Origin: Leishmania infantum JPCM5
Taxonomy: Eukaryota; Euglenozoa; Kinetoplastea; Trypanosomatida; Trypanosomatidae
Reading direction: 5' to 3'
Length of the DNA stretch: 64,000 nt
NCBI RefSeq assembly: GCF_000002875.2
Contig: NC_009419.2
Span: 515,454-579,453, forward strand
Both the position numbers and the translations under genes were made by a program. Numbering within the stretch: the first letter of the stretch is position 1; each line of letters opens with the position of its first letter. The notes under the pieces were generated by a model. It was not told where the DNA came from. It worked only from the letters and a program-made list of their open reading frames with translations, and did no database searches. Below, piece by piece: positions 10,471 to 20,226 of this stretch.

Positions 10471-12348
10471 ATGCACGTGGTGCCTGGCGAGCCTGTGCGC
10501 CGCCGAAACAGCAGCGCAAGTGTTCGCTCCTCCTCGGCGGTAGCTGCCGTTGGTCGCGGTAACAGACGCCGAGGGGGCAGCTCTGGTGTTGGTCGCAAGC
10601 ACCTCCTCTCGCTCATCCCGCAGCGTCGCGTTCTCGCCCTGCTGTGCCTTGGGGTTGTGTTGCTGATCTCGTTCGTGTGGGTTGCGCATCGCAACAGCGA
10701 AACAAGCGGGAGAAACCTGAAGTGGTGGTGGACGCTTTCGTGGTTGGAAACAAAGACCTTTTCCATCTCCTCCCCTGCCCCTCACCTCACCCCCACCCCT
10801 GCAACAGAGGGACTTAACGCACCCTCTGGCCTCTCCCCATCCACATCAGCCCCTGCCGCCATGTCTCGAGTAGCCCCTTCAGTAAACCGGGTCGTCATCA
10901 TCGGCAGCGGACTTGCAGGGCAGTCCGCAGCGATCGAGGCCGCCCGCGAGGGCGCTAAGGAAGTTGTCCTCATTGAGAAGGAAGCGCGGCTGGGCGGCAA
11001 CAGTGCCAAGGCCACGTCTGGCATCAACGGCTGGGGCACGGCAGTGCAGAAGGCCGCCGGCGTGCACGACAGCGGCGAACTCTTTGAAAAGGATACGTTC
11101 GTCTCTGGCAAGGGTGGCACCTGTCGGCCAGAGTTGGTGCGGACGCTGTCCGACCACAGTGCAGAAGCCATCGAGTGGCTCTCTTCGTTTGGCATCCCGC
11201 TGACCGCCATCACGCAACTCGGCGGTGCGAGTCGCAAGCGCTGCCACCGTGCCCCAGACAAGCCGGACGGGACTCCGCTGCCGATCGGTTCCACGATTGT
11301 GCGTGCGCTGGAGAACTACATCCGCACAAACCTGTCCGGCACCGTGCTCATCGAAACCAATGCGCGTCTCATCTCACTGATACACAGTAAGGAGGGCGGC
11401 GTGGAGGTGGTGCAAGGCATCACGTATGCCACGCAAACTGGAAGCGGCGAGGAGCAGACTCGCGAACTACAGGCCCGTGCCGTCATTCTCGCCACGGGCG
11501 GCTTCTCGAACGACCACACGCCCAACTCGCTCCTGCAGCAGTACGCGCCGCAACTGTCGTCCTTCCCCACCACCAACGGTGTATGGGCCACCGGCGACGG
11601 TGTAAAGGCGGCACGTGAGCTGGGCGTAAAGCTGGTGGACATGGACAAGGTGCAGCTGCACCCGACCGGTCTGCTGAATCCGAAAGACCCGAACGCCAAG
11701 ACACTATTCCTCGGCCCCGAGGCGCTGCGTGGCTCCGGTGGCGTGCTGCTGAACAAGAACGGCGAGCGCTTCGTGAACGAGCTGGGCCTGCGCTCCGTCG
11801 TGTCGCAGGCGATTATCGCGCAGAACAACGTCTACCCCGGCACAGAGAGTCGCCGCTACGCGTACTGCGTACTGAACGACGCGGCTGCTGACGCGTTTGG
11901 TCGCAGTTCGCTGAACTTCTACTGGAAAAAGATGGGGCTCTTTTCTGAGGTTGCCGACGTCGCCGCGCTTGCGGCTCTCATCGGATGTCCGGAAGAAACC
12001 TTGATGCACACGCTCTCCGAGTACGAGAAGATCTCCAGCGGCCGAAAACCGTGCCCGAAGAGTGGAAAAGAAGTGTTCCCTTGTGTGCTGGGTACTCAAG
12101 GGCCCTACTACGTTGCCCTCGTCACGCCGTCGATCCACTACACCATGGGTGGCTGCCTCATCTCACCTGCAGCAGAGATCCTGAATGAGCAGATGCACCC
12201 GATTCTTGGTCTCTTTGGCGCTGGCGAGGTGACGGGCGGCGTGCACGGTGGCAACCGTCTCGGCGGCAACTCGCTGCTGGAGTGTGTCGTGTTCGGTCGC
12301 ATTGCTGGGCGTCAAGCTGCACGCCACCTCGGCACAGCGGTGTCTTAG
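10471..12348 (+). CDS. Membrane-anchored fumarate reductase-like flavoprotein (single domain)
   Basis: The protein (625 aa from the ATG at 10471) contains only the FAD_binding_2 fumarate reductase module. The FAD motif GSGLAG is near residues 145-150, followed by GGNSAKATSGIN and LHPTGLL. Both the ApbE domain and the NADH-binding reductase domain of the 2233-5676 paralogue are missing, so it cannot use NADH by itself and would need another reductant, as soluble yeast-type fumarate reductases do. The first 130 residues are Arg/Ser-rich with one hydrophobic segment at about 53-72, suggesting a membrane anchor or an organelle-targeting presequence. The C-terminus TAVS is not a PTS1. Met131 (nucleotide 10861) is a second good start that would give a 495-aa soluble form. 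Long blocks are identical in DNA to the first gene. Confidence 0.9.
   Translation: MHVVPGEPVRRRNSSASVRSSSAVAAVGRGNRRRGGSSGVGRKHLLSLIPQRRVLALLCLGVVLLISFVWVAHRNSETSGRNLKWWWTLSWLETKTFSISSPAPHLTPTPATEGLNAPSGLSPSTSAPAAMSRVAPSVNRVVIIGSGLAGQSAAIEAAREGAKEVVLIEKEARLGGNSAKATSGINGWGTAVQKAAGVHDSGELFEKDTFVSGKGGTCRPELVRTLSDHSAEAIEWLSSFGIPLTAITQLGGASRKRCHRAPDKPDGTPLPIGSTIVRALENYIRTNLSGTVLIETNARLISLIHSKEGGVEVVQGITYATQTGSGEEQTRELQARAVILATGGFSNDHTPNSLLQQYAPQLSSFPTTNGVWATGDGVKAARELGVKLVDMDKVQLHPTGLLNPKDPNAKTLFLGPEALRGSGGVLLNKNGERFVNELGLRSVVSQAIIAQNNVYPGTESRRYAYCVLNDAAADAFGRSSLNFYWKKMGLFSEVADVAALAALIGCPEETLMHTLSEYEKISSGRKPCPKSGKEVFPCVLGTQGPYYVALVTPSIHYTMGGCLISPAAEILNEQMHPILGLFGAGEVTGGVHGGNRLGGNSLLECVVFGRIAGRQAARHLGTAVS
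10758..10807 (+). promoter_or_regulatory. Possible internal trans-splice acceptor inside the second fumarate reductase gene
   Basis: A C/T-rich run within the reading frame ends in CAACAG at 10802-10807. It lies 53 bases before the in-frame ATG at 10861, which begins just ahead of the FAD domain. If used, it would yield a shorter mRNA lacking the membrane segment. Inferred from sequence pattern only. Confidence 0.3.
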
Positions 12349-12570
12349 CCACACACCTTGATTCTCTCCGGAGCGTTCGTTGTTTTGCGACACCCTTTCG
12401 CAAACAGGAAAGCAGCGCAGCGATTCCCTTTTATCGTCGTCCGTGTCTCCGTTGGACTTGTTTCCCACCCCATTTCAACTGCCAGGCCTCCCCGGTTGCT
12501 CTCATCTCGGGTTCTCTTCTGGCGCCCGCCTCAGTGCCACCGTGCGGCGCACCACGAGGACAATCGTTGA
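12349..12570. other. Proximal 3' region of the second fumarate reductase gene
   Basis: Ordinary T/C-rich flanking sequence with no gene seen. It ends where the compositionally abnormal stretch begins. Confidence 0.4.
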
Positions 12571-15500
12571 TAGACCTAAAAAATACTTCGTGTTTTGCCA
12601 TGTGCTTCCGCAGCGCCCGCTTCGCCGGCGCACCCTTAAGCAAAAAACGGAACCGGGCGCCCCTGGCCCCCTCCGCCACGCGAAGGGGCAACGCACCCCG
12701 CCCCGCAACCCTGGCACGCCACCCACCCCAACGCCCCTCGGCAAAACGCCAGCCCCCCTCCCCCTACGCCAGCCCCCCCGGGGGTGCCAGCGTCTCCCAA
12801 ACACGCCACCCAAGCGTACGCACCCCACACCCGAGGCCCCGCAAGGGAAACGACGAAGGGCAGGCAAAGCCAGCCGCGAAGCCCACACAGGAAACCCCCA
12901 AGCAACAAAGAGCGAGCACGGCGCACACACGAAAACAAACAAAAGAGAACACACTTGGCTAACGACCTGGCCCCGATGCCGAAGGGAAGCTTTAGACGCA
13001 AAGAGGCAAGGACTTTTTCCCTCAGGAGTGACAATCGAGAATGCCACTTTAATCAGGCGCCATCCGAGACCGTTCGGCGCCCCATGGGGGAGCCCTTCTT
13101 TTTCGCGCCCCCGCAAAAACGCCATTTGAGCGCGCCACCCCCGTCAGCGACACAGCCTCCTGCGCACAGACGCTTCTCCCCGATGCCTCGCGCGTTCTTT
13201 CCGCCAAAAGCCGTCCCCCACCCCGGTAACGGAGCGCGAAGCCGAGACAACGCATAGAAACGGTTAAAAGAGGGGCGCTATGGGCGGTTTGTGCCGGCAG
13301 TGGGGATGGGTTGGGTAGTTCAAAAGGAGCCGGGGGAGGGGGGCGGCCAACGCGACTTGCACCGCTGGCGTTGGCAATTGCGTGGGGACCTTTTTTTTTC
13401 AGATTCTGGCAACAGCAAGTGCTTGGGGGACCCTTCGCAGCGGTGGAAACGCGCCGGCGGTGCGGCTTTACGAGGTGGCCGGCCCCTTGGGCGCGGGCAA
13501 GGCGCACCGTTGCCGGGGTAGGCACCGCGAAGTTGGCGCGCACTAGGCGTTGCTAATTTGTTTTCGGGTTTCTTTACCGCACACAAAGCGCCAAACCGCC
13601 GGGCATGCAAGCGACCAATGGCCCCGCACACGACAAGGAGCAGCGGCGGGGCAATGAAACCCCGGATGTGGCCGGGACCCCTTGTCACACCACTGCCCGC
13701 GGCCCGCCTGCCGGAGCCTAGGCGGCACCCGCCCACCCTGAAACGGCACGTGTGCAGGCGCCTGGCCCCACCATCGCAAAGCACCAAGCCATGGCACCGC
13801 GTTGAGGTGGCCGGCCCCATTTCAAAAAGCGAGGAGGGGAACCGTAGGATACCAAGAGGCGCGCTACAAAACAACAAACGGCGTAGGCCACCGTCGGGGA
13901 GACGGGGGGAAGCACAGCCAGCCCGAAGGACAAACTGCCCTGGGAAGAGAAAGGGCAAAAGCGCCCGGCGCCCCCGCCAAAAGAAAAAAAGAAAGGCGGC
14001 AAAAAAACAGGGCGCGGGAACTTCGAAAACGCAACCAGACGGTGGGAAACGGAAAAAACAAGACGACCAGAAACATGGCCATAGCAGCCCAAGGCTTCTA
14101 CATAAAAACAAACAGCGCCGGCAAAAACAAAACAATAAGAGCACATGCGCCCAAAGAAAACAAAAACCACCCCAATAAGACGACACCAACCGGCAGACAC
14201 AATAAAAAAGGCCAGCGAAAAGGGTAATTCGCGTTCGGCCAATACGAAAAGAATTCTGACAATAGAAAACCCGAGGTGTGCGTATAAAGCCCTCCTTTTT
14301 TTGCCGACAGGCTGGCCCCTTCAAAAAACAAAGGCTCGCAGAGAAGGGAAAAGTAGGGATACCAATGAATCCAACACACCGACACCCCAACAAAAGCGCC
14401 GGCAAGCACACCATCATTTAAAAAAAAAACTGGGGGGTGAAAGGAACAAAAGCGAGAGAAAAAAAAGTTGCCCACTGAAAGCAAAAGTGAAAAATAATGA
14501 AAAAAAAAGCCAACGCACAGAGGAAGAAGACCAAATGGGGAAAATTGGCGCCGGCAACAAAAAGCGCGAAAGCCCCGACACATACCCCCAAACGCCACAA
14601 GTTTTCCGACAAACTGTGTCATCCACCGACCCCCGACAAAAAGAAAATTCCTCATAGAAAACCACCCCTAGCAACTGGACCGGCTGGAAAGCGACCCCAA
14701 GGGGCGATCGCTTTGGGTTTTCTTTAAGGGTAAAAGAGCAGCCTGCCCATCAGGTAAGCAAGTGCCCGGGAACGAAAAAGGGTTCTCCCGCAAAACCCCG
14801 CTAGCGGTTGGGACGCGGGGCGCGTCTGGGGCAACCGGGTGGGGAACGCGATGCGGGAGGACATCGCAGCCGCCGCAACAAACGCCAAACGCTTTTTACG
14901 GCGACAAAAAAGGATATGCACGCAGGAAAGGACAAAAAATTCTCTTTTTGCTTTCACAACTTATCCAAAACCGAATTCCCGGCTTTCGGTTTACGCGCTT
15001 TTTTTTCGCATGGTGGCGATATGTGGGCCTACGCCGCCAAACCTCAAAAATCCCTGCCTCGTTCTTCCCCCCCCCCGAAAACCAGGTAATGAAAAGGCTT
15101 TCCAGGGACAAAAAGGCAGAAAACCTCACAAAGGGGCGCGCGCGCTGGCTAGGGAAACGTGCGTCCTGTTTTGGGGGACGGGGAAAGGATCATTTGCAAA
15201 GGCCCTGGGCATAAGGAAAGTTTGCATTTGCAATTGCTAGCCTCAGGAATTAAAAAAATGGCGCCAACCCCTTTGAAAAAGCGCTGGGCAATTGCGGAAG
15301 ACCATTTGCTATGAACAGGGTGGGCTCTGACAGCACCCACCGTAACCTACCAGCGTTTCTTGGGGCGCCGCGAAAAAGATTAGGTCCGGGAAGTGCTGGT
15401 GGGGGCCTCGCTCCGTCTTCCGGGTCAAAATCCGAAAAAGCGGTTGCTGTCTTGCTTTGTGTCTCTGAACTCTGTTTTTCCGGGTTTGGTGTCTGCTTTC

Positions 15501-16150
15501 TTGCCGCTTACTGCGTTTGCGGCCACGGAACAACGGGCGCGTGGCGATGAATAAAAGGCATGGCCCGGAAGCAAGCCCCCTCCCCATGGCAACCCTTTTT
15601 ACACCGATCGGGTGCGAAAACGCAACCGGGGAAAGGATAAGTGGCCGTGGGGAATCAAAATGCGCGGGGTGGTTCGGGCGCGCTTCTTTTTTAAGGGCGG
15701 CAACGCCGTGGGGGGCCTCGGGTGTCGCGAAAGTTCCCCTGGCGGGCGGGGCGTAAGGCCCTGGGGCTGCGGCCCCGGCCTTTGGAAAGGAGGACCCCCC
15801 AGCGATGGTTCTTTGCGGTTTTCTGTGCGGCAGGGTTGTGGGAATGTTTGTTCCTCATTGACACTGAACTTCGGTGTCGAATCCTCATCCGTGAAGTTGC
15901 CAGATTACTCTTGCCGAGGTTTTGGTGATATGGCATGCTCGGCTGCGTTTTTCTCCGCCTGTGTAAGCTGCGGGGTGGGTGCGTTGTCATGGATATGGTG
16001 GGGAACGACCCGCTTCCCATTGGCCGGGCAAGTTGGTCGGCAAAGTTGCACTGATGGTAACGTGTGGTCGTGGTTTTTGGTGATTGTGATTGCTTCGTCT
16101 TCCCACGCTCTAAAGCCCAGTCGGACCCCCCCCCTTCTCGGGAAACGGGC
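12571..16150. other. Gene-free stretch with abnormal base composition
   Basis: About 3.6 kb unlike any other part of the window. On the + strand the left part (to about 14.7 kb) is rich in A and C and very poor in T. The right part (from about 15.3 kb) is rich in G and T. Runs of six to ten identical bases of A, C, G or T are frequent. The sequence GAGGTGGCCGGCCCC occurs twice, near 13472 and 13804. Open frames up to 365 codons exist, but they consist of composition-driven Phe/Leu/Cys/Arg or Lys/Arg/Pro strings and resemble no protein family. It could be a degenerate element or poor-quality consensus; no retroposon enzyme, RNA gene or terminal repeat was recognised. Confidence 0.6.
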
Positions 16151-17018
16151 TGAAGTTCACTGTGAAAGCGCGTTGCACAGATGAAGATCACAGGAGCTGG
16201 GTGTAAGTTGGTCCTAAAGTATCGTGTTTTGCGTCTTCGTCAGCTGAAGCGATGCCCTCTTCTTAGTTGGACTGCCTGTCGCGTTGCATGCGTGAAGACT
16301 GACTTTGCGGTGGCGGTGTTTGTGTTTGTGTGTGTGTAGGGGGTCGGTCGTCTCCGCAGCTTAAGGGCCGAAAAGAAAGCGTCAAGGGTGAGGGGTGCCC
16401 TCATGAGAAAGTGCAGCCTCCCTCAAAGAGGCGAAGATGGAATAATGGAGCCCTGCCGCAGCGCCGTTTTCAGCGTTGAGGCGCGCAGCTTTCATTAGAC
16501 TGGACAGTGACGCTGTTTGGTTTGGCGGTGGTCATGAGAGGTGGCCGAAAAGCTACGTGGCGCGACGCTTCGACCACTCCATAGCGAGTACATAGTTGAC
16601 ATTTCCCACAGTGCACAGAGATAAGCGTTGATGAGCCAAATGCACTGGTGCATAGGGCCAGTAGAGCGAGGAGGGTGTTCAGCTGCTGCGTTGAGACTTT
16701 GACTGCCTGATACAGCATTATGAGCTGCGAGCCAGGTGCTCGTATTTTCTTGTGGATTTCACATTGAAACCAATAAAAGTAAGGGGTCTCACCTCGCTTG
16801 CAGAGTTGATCTTTCTAGTCAGAGAAAGCCACGTAATCGAACAGTACTAATTCCTCACCACGAGGAGCAGGTTCATACCCTGTTCTCTGTCGTGAAAGCG
16901 TATGCAATGCTGCTCACCGATTCAAACAAACATACAAAAAAAAACAGGTTAACTTTATCTCTTCCTCTCGCACCATGTTTTTATTGCTTCAAGATGGAAA
17001 GAGAGTAGGTATGGGAAA
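16151..17018. other. Intergenic region before the DEAH helicase
   Basis: Composition returns to normal but stays more AT-rich than most of the window. No gene is seen. The last 70 bases hold the helicase polypyrimidine tract and two short upstream reading frames. Confidence 0.5.
16951..16993 (+). promoter_or_regulatory. Putative trans-splice acceptor of the DEAH helicase gene
   Basis: A T/C-rich run ends in CTTCAAG with the AG at 16992-16993, only 25 bases before the ATG at 17019. If this site is used, the leader contains two upstream ATGs (16994 and 17011). Confidence 0.4.
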
Positions 17019-17052
17019 ATGGAGGCGAAGCCCAGCAGCCGTAATCCTTTAA
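16994..17052 (+). promoter_or_regulatory. Two short upstream ORFs overlapping the helicase start
   Basis: ATG at 16994 opens a four-codon frame ending with TAG at 17006-17008. ATG at 17011 opens a 13-codon frame ending with TAA at 17050-17052, which runs out of frame across the helicase ATG at 17019. Both would be in the mature leader if splicing occurs at 16993 or upstream; splicing at an AG in 17007-17008 would keep only the second. A translational dampening role is inference. Confidence 0.35.
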
Positions 17053-19133
17053 CAGGAAAGGAATACAGCTCCCGGTACTTTACTCTTTTGAAAGGGCGCG
17101 AGCGGCTCCCTATTTTTGCAGCCAAGTCGCGTATTCAAAAGCTGGTGAGCCAGTATCAGACGCTGCTTCTTGTTGGAGAGACAGGCAGTGGAAAGACAAC
17201 TCAGGTTCCTCAATACATTTTGGAGCTCAATCCGGAGCACGGAATTGCCTGCACGCAGCCGCGGCGTGTCGCGGCAACAAGCGTGAGTGAGCGCGTGGCT
17301 GAAGAGATGGATGTGGAGCTCGGCGAGGAGGTAGGCTACTCTATTCGTTTCGATGACAAGAGTTCCGAGAAAACACGACTGAAATACCTGACAGATGGTA
17401 TGCTTCTGCGCGAGGCGATGACGGATCCACTGCTGAGTTGCTACAGTGTCATTGTTCTCGATGAAGCTCACGAGCGCACTGTATCGACAGACATTTTGAT
17501 CGGCACCTTGAAGGAGCTTCTTCCAAAAAGACCGGATCTTCGCATTGTAGTGATGTCTGCAACCCTCGAAGAAAAGCGCTTTCAGGAGTATTTTTCCGAG
17601 GCGCCGCTTGTCCATATTTCCGGCCGTATGTATGGTGTTGAGGTGTACAACTCAAAGGCACCTGAAGCTAACTATGTGGAAGCGGCCATTCGCACAGCAA
17701 CGCAGATTCATCTCTACGAAGGCGAGGGCGACATCCTTATTTTTTTGACTGGCGAAGATGAAATCGAAACGACTGTGGAACGCCTGCAAAACGGTATCAG
17801 GATGGCAGAGCACAGCAGCGCCAACTGCCACCACGGGCCCGTTGCAGTCTTGCCCTTGTACTCCTCCCTACCCCCGTCGCAGCAGCGAAAGGTGTTTCAG
17901 ACAGTTCCGGAGGGAACGCGCAAGATAGTTGTGGCGACAAACGTGGCCGAAACTTCATTGACAATCGAAGGCGTTGTTTTTGTGATTGACTGCGGCTTTT
18001 CGAAGCAAAAAGTTTTCAATCCGAAGCTTCGAGTGGAATCGCTGCTTGTAACGCCAATCAGCCAAGCGAGTGCTCGGCAGCGCTGCGGTCGTGCTGGGCG
18101 TACGAGGCCAGGAAAATGCTTTCGACTCTATACGGCAAAATCTTTTCACTCTGCTCTGCAGCCCAACACGTACCCTGAAATTCTTCGTTGCAACCTCGGC
18201 AGTATTGTTTTGCATATGAAAAAAATGGGTATTGAGGATTTGGTGAACTTCGACTTTGTGGAGCCGCCGGCGCCTGAGACGCTGATGCGCGCGTTGGAGT
18301 TGCTCAATTACCTCGGCGCATTGGATGACGACGGCAATCTGACAGAGGAGGGGAATTTGATGTCAGAGTTTCCGGTCGATCCGGAAATGGCATCAATGCT
18401 TTTTCACAGCCCTAAGTTTGGATCTTCTGAGGATATTGCACGAATTTGTGCTATGCTGTCGGTGCAAAATCCATTCATCACTCCCTCAAATGATCAGCGA
18501 GGCCGTGCAATGCGGTGCCGCGAACAGTTCTACCATCCAACAGGGGACCACATTTCGTACCTGAACATCTTTAATGTGTTCTACGAGATGAAGAACCAGA
18601 GCTCCTCTTGGTGCACAGAGAACTACATCAATCCTCGGGTTATGAAGCAGGCGGTCAACATTTACCGCCAACTTGTCGGAATCTTGCGACGTCTGAGTTT
18701 GCCTATTTGCAGCACGTACACAGCGCAGCAGCGGCGCGTGCAGGGTGATGACGCTCCAGCGGAGTTGGAATTCGCAAACGAGGTGCGTCGCGCCATAGTG
18801 AAAGGGTACTTCACAAAGGTGGCGCTCTCTCTTCCGACAAAGCACCAGTTTATGACGCTTAAAGACGATGTTAAGTGCCTTCTTTTTCCATCGACATACC
18901 TGAACCGCCGCCCCAAATTTGTGGTATTTAACGAGCTAGTCCTCACGAGCAACACGTATATTAGAACGGTAACAGCTGTCTCCGAAGACTGGCTGCTCGA
19001 GTCGAGCCCTTCGTACTTCGCCCAGGATGAGTTTGAAGGTATTACGAAGCAAGTTTTTGATGAGATTTTCCGAAGGCAAGGCAAGGAGAAAGAGCGTCGT
19101 TCGAAACGAGCACGGACACCCAGTGATGACTAG
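17019..19133 (+). CDS. PRP43: DEAH-box RNA helicase, PRP43/DHX15-like
   Basis: An RNA-stimulated ATPase (704 aa) of the DEAH/RHA group. The order and spacing match yeast Prp43, which disassembles spliceosomes and works in ribosome biogenesis. Visible motifs are: motif I GETGSGKT (residues 53-60), Ia TQPRRVAA (79-86), DEAH (148-151), SAT (180-182), a motif V region beginning VATNVAETSLT, and motif VI QRCGRAGRTRPG. These are followed by the winged-helix, ratchet and OB-fold regions, with the typical ending VLTSNTYIRTVTAV. The N-terminal extension of Prp43 is shortened, and the C-terminus is a basic tail. In a trypanosomatid the expected roles are post-splicing recycling for trans-splicing and rRNA maturation. 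Codon use is more AT-rich than in the fumarate reductases or the M16 protein. Confidence 0.93.
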   Translation: MEAKPSSRNPLTGKEYSSRYFTLLKGRERLPIFAAKSRIQKLVSQYQTLLLVGETGSGKTTQVPQYILELNPEHGIACTQPRRVAATSVSERVAEEMDVELGEEVGYSIRFDDKSSEKTRLKYLTDGMLLREAMTDPLLSCYSVIVLDEAHERTVSTDILIGTLKELLPKRPDLRIVVMSATLEEKRFQEYFSEAPLVHISGRMYGVEVYNSKAPEANYVEAAIRTATQIHLYEGEGDILIFLTGEDEIETTVERLQNGIRMAEHSSANCHHGPVAVLPLYSSLPPSQQRKVFQTVPEGTRKIVVATNVAETSLTIEGVVFVIDCGFSKQKVFNPKLRVESLLVTPISQASARQRCGRAGRTRPGKCFRLYTAKSFHSALQPNTYPEILRCNLGSIVLHMKKMGIEDLVNFDFVEPPAPETLMRALELLNYLGALDDDGNLTEEGNLMSEFPVDPEMASMLFHSPKFGSSEDIARICAMLSVQNPFITPSNDQRGRAMRCREQFYHPTGDHISYLNIFNVFYEMKNQSSSWCTENYINPRVMKQAVNIYRQLVGILRRLSLPICSTYTAQQRRVQGDDAPAELEFANEVRRAIVKGYFTKVALSLPTKHQFMTLKDDVKCLLFPSTYLNRRPKFVVFNELVLTSNTYIRTVTAVSEDWLLESSPSYFAQDEFEGITKQVFDEIFRRQGKEKERRSKRARTPSDD

Positions 19134-19566
19134 CCCCCTTCTCAAAACACATACAAATTCGACTCATAAGTCTGTAATTGTTCTCACTAAATTGCCTGTT
19201 GCTCTTATGTCCGTAGCGTAACAACGTCTAAAACAAAAAGTAAACTAAGCTAAAGAGGCCTGGATAAAGCGCTAAAATTCGTATGGTGGTTACTTGCTGG
19301 TCGCACTAGTTGATCTCGTCTCGATTGGAAGAGCTCTTTTTTGAGCGCTTGCACCGAAAGTTGGTGGGCTTCTTGCTCTGAGTGCAAAAACACGTGCGCT
19401 TAGTGACGAGGGACAAAACAAACAGCAAACAAAAATGCAACTTCTCTTTCCTCCCGATACCCTCTCTCTCTCTCTTGAGCGCATCTCCTCTCTGCCTCTT
19501 ATATCTGCGGCTGTATCTCAGAGCTTCGCTTACTTTTTTTTCGGCCGAAAGAAGAACAACAAAAAC
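19134..19566. other. Intergenic region with a strong polypyrimidine tract
   Basis: No gene is seen. The T/C-rich run at 19439-19521 ending in TCTCAG is a good candidate for spliced-leader addition to the downstream ARMET-like mRNA, 46 bases before its ATG. Confidence 0.45.
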
Positions 19567-20226
19567 ATGAAACTCTTCTTTGCAGCAGTTTTAATTGCCG
19601 TTTTTGCCGTCACACTAGTGTCGGCTGGCATGACCGAGTCTGACTTTAAGAAGATGAAGGTTAAAGATCTTCGTGCTTTCTTGCAGGATCGCGGGCTGGA
19701 GTGTGCAGGGTGCCAGGAGAAGAGCGATTTTGTCCGCATGGCGTACCAGCACCGCGACACAAACCCAGTCGGAAGTGCGGTAAAGCGCGAAATCCCCAAC
19801 AAAAAGTTTTGGGAGGCATGGGGTGACATCGCCAAAAACGAGTGTCAGAATGCTGTGAGGCGGCGAGGAAACGATGAGGGCACCGAGCCATTTTCCACTA
19901 TTTGCGACACTATTCACTCCGCAGTTGATTCTTACCTGATGCAGCACGGAAGACGTGTTGCCAATCAACTCAAGAAGACGCCGCAGGACCTGCTTAAGAC
20001 CTCGTTTAAAGATGTTTACTTTGAGGCTGGCTCTCACCTCTTTCAGACGCTAGCGGATTACTGTCTCGGGTCTCCTTCGTTGCAGAAAGCGTGTCAGTCC
20101 TTAGGGTCTGTCATGAGCGCAATGGATGGTTCTTCTGGTGCAGATTTTCGAATTTGGACTACCAATGTCGGGATTGAAAATACGAATCCCATGTACGAAA
20201 TCATCGACGGGCGTGACGATTTGTGA
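19567..20226 (+). CDS. MANF/ARMET-like ER luminal protein
   Basis: The start at 19567 gives 219 aa beginning with a clear signal peptide (hydrophobic residues 3-20, ending Val-Ser-Ala). The frame is open upstream, but that part is only translated polypyrimidine tract. Residues 24-63 resemble the SAP-like C-terminal domain of MANF/CDNF, with a helix KVKDLRAFL followed by C46-A-G-C49 and EKSDFVR, matching the CxGC-EKSDY arrangement of MANF. The rest (residues 75-219) contains scattered cysteines and no recognised domain. The C-terminus RDDL resembles the MDDL retrieval signal of trypanosome BiP. A soluble ER protein linked to folding or stress is inferred. In MANF this domain is C-terminal, whereas here it directly follows the signal peptide. 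Confidence 0.75.
   Translation: MKLFFAAVLIAVFAVTLVSAGMTESDFKKMKVKDLRAFLQDRGLECAGCQEKSDFVRMAYQHRDTNPVGSAVKREIPNKKFWEAWGDIAKNECQNAVRRRGNDEGTEPFSTICDTIHSAVDSYLMQHGRRVANQLKKTPQDLLKTSFKDVYFEAGSHLFQTLADYCLGSPSLQKACQSLGSVMSAMDGSSGADFRIWTTNVGIENTNPMYEIIDGRDDL

Noticed and set aside
13320..14417. 365-codon minus-strand frame in the abnormal island
   Set aside because: Phe/Cys/Leu/Arg strings are due to G/T-rich composition of that strand; several frames are open at once and none resembles a protein family.
12571..16150. Kinetoplast maxicircle insertion as an explanation of the odd island
   Set aside because: Maxicircle DNA is strongly AT-rich, whereas this stretch is rich in C/A then G/T with many GC runs, and no mitochondrial gene is recognisable.
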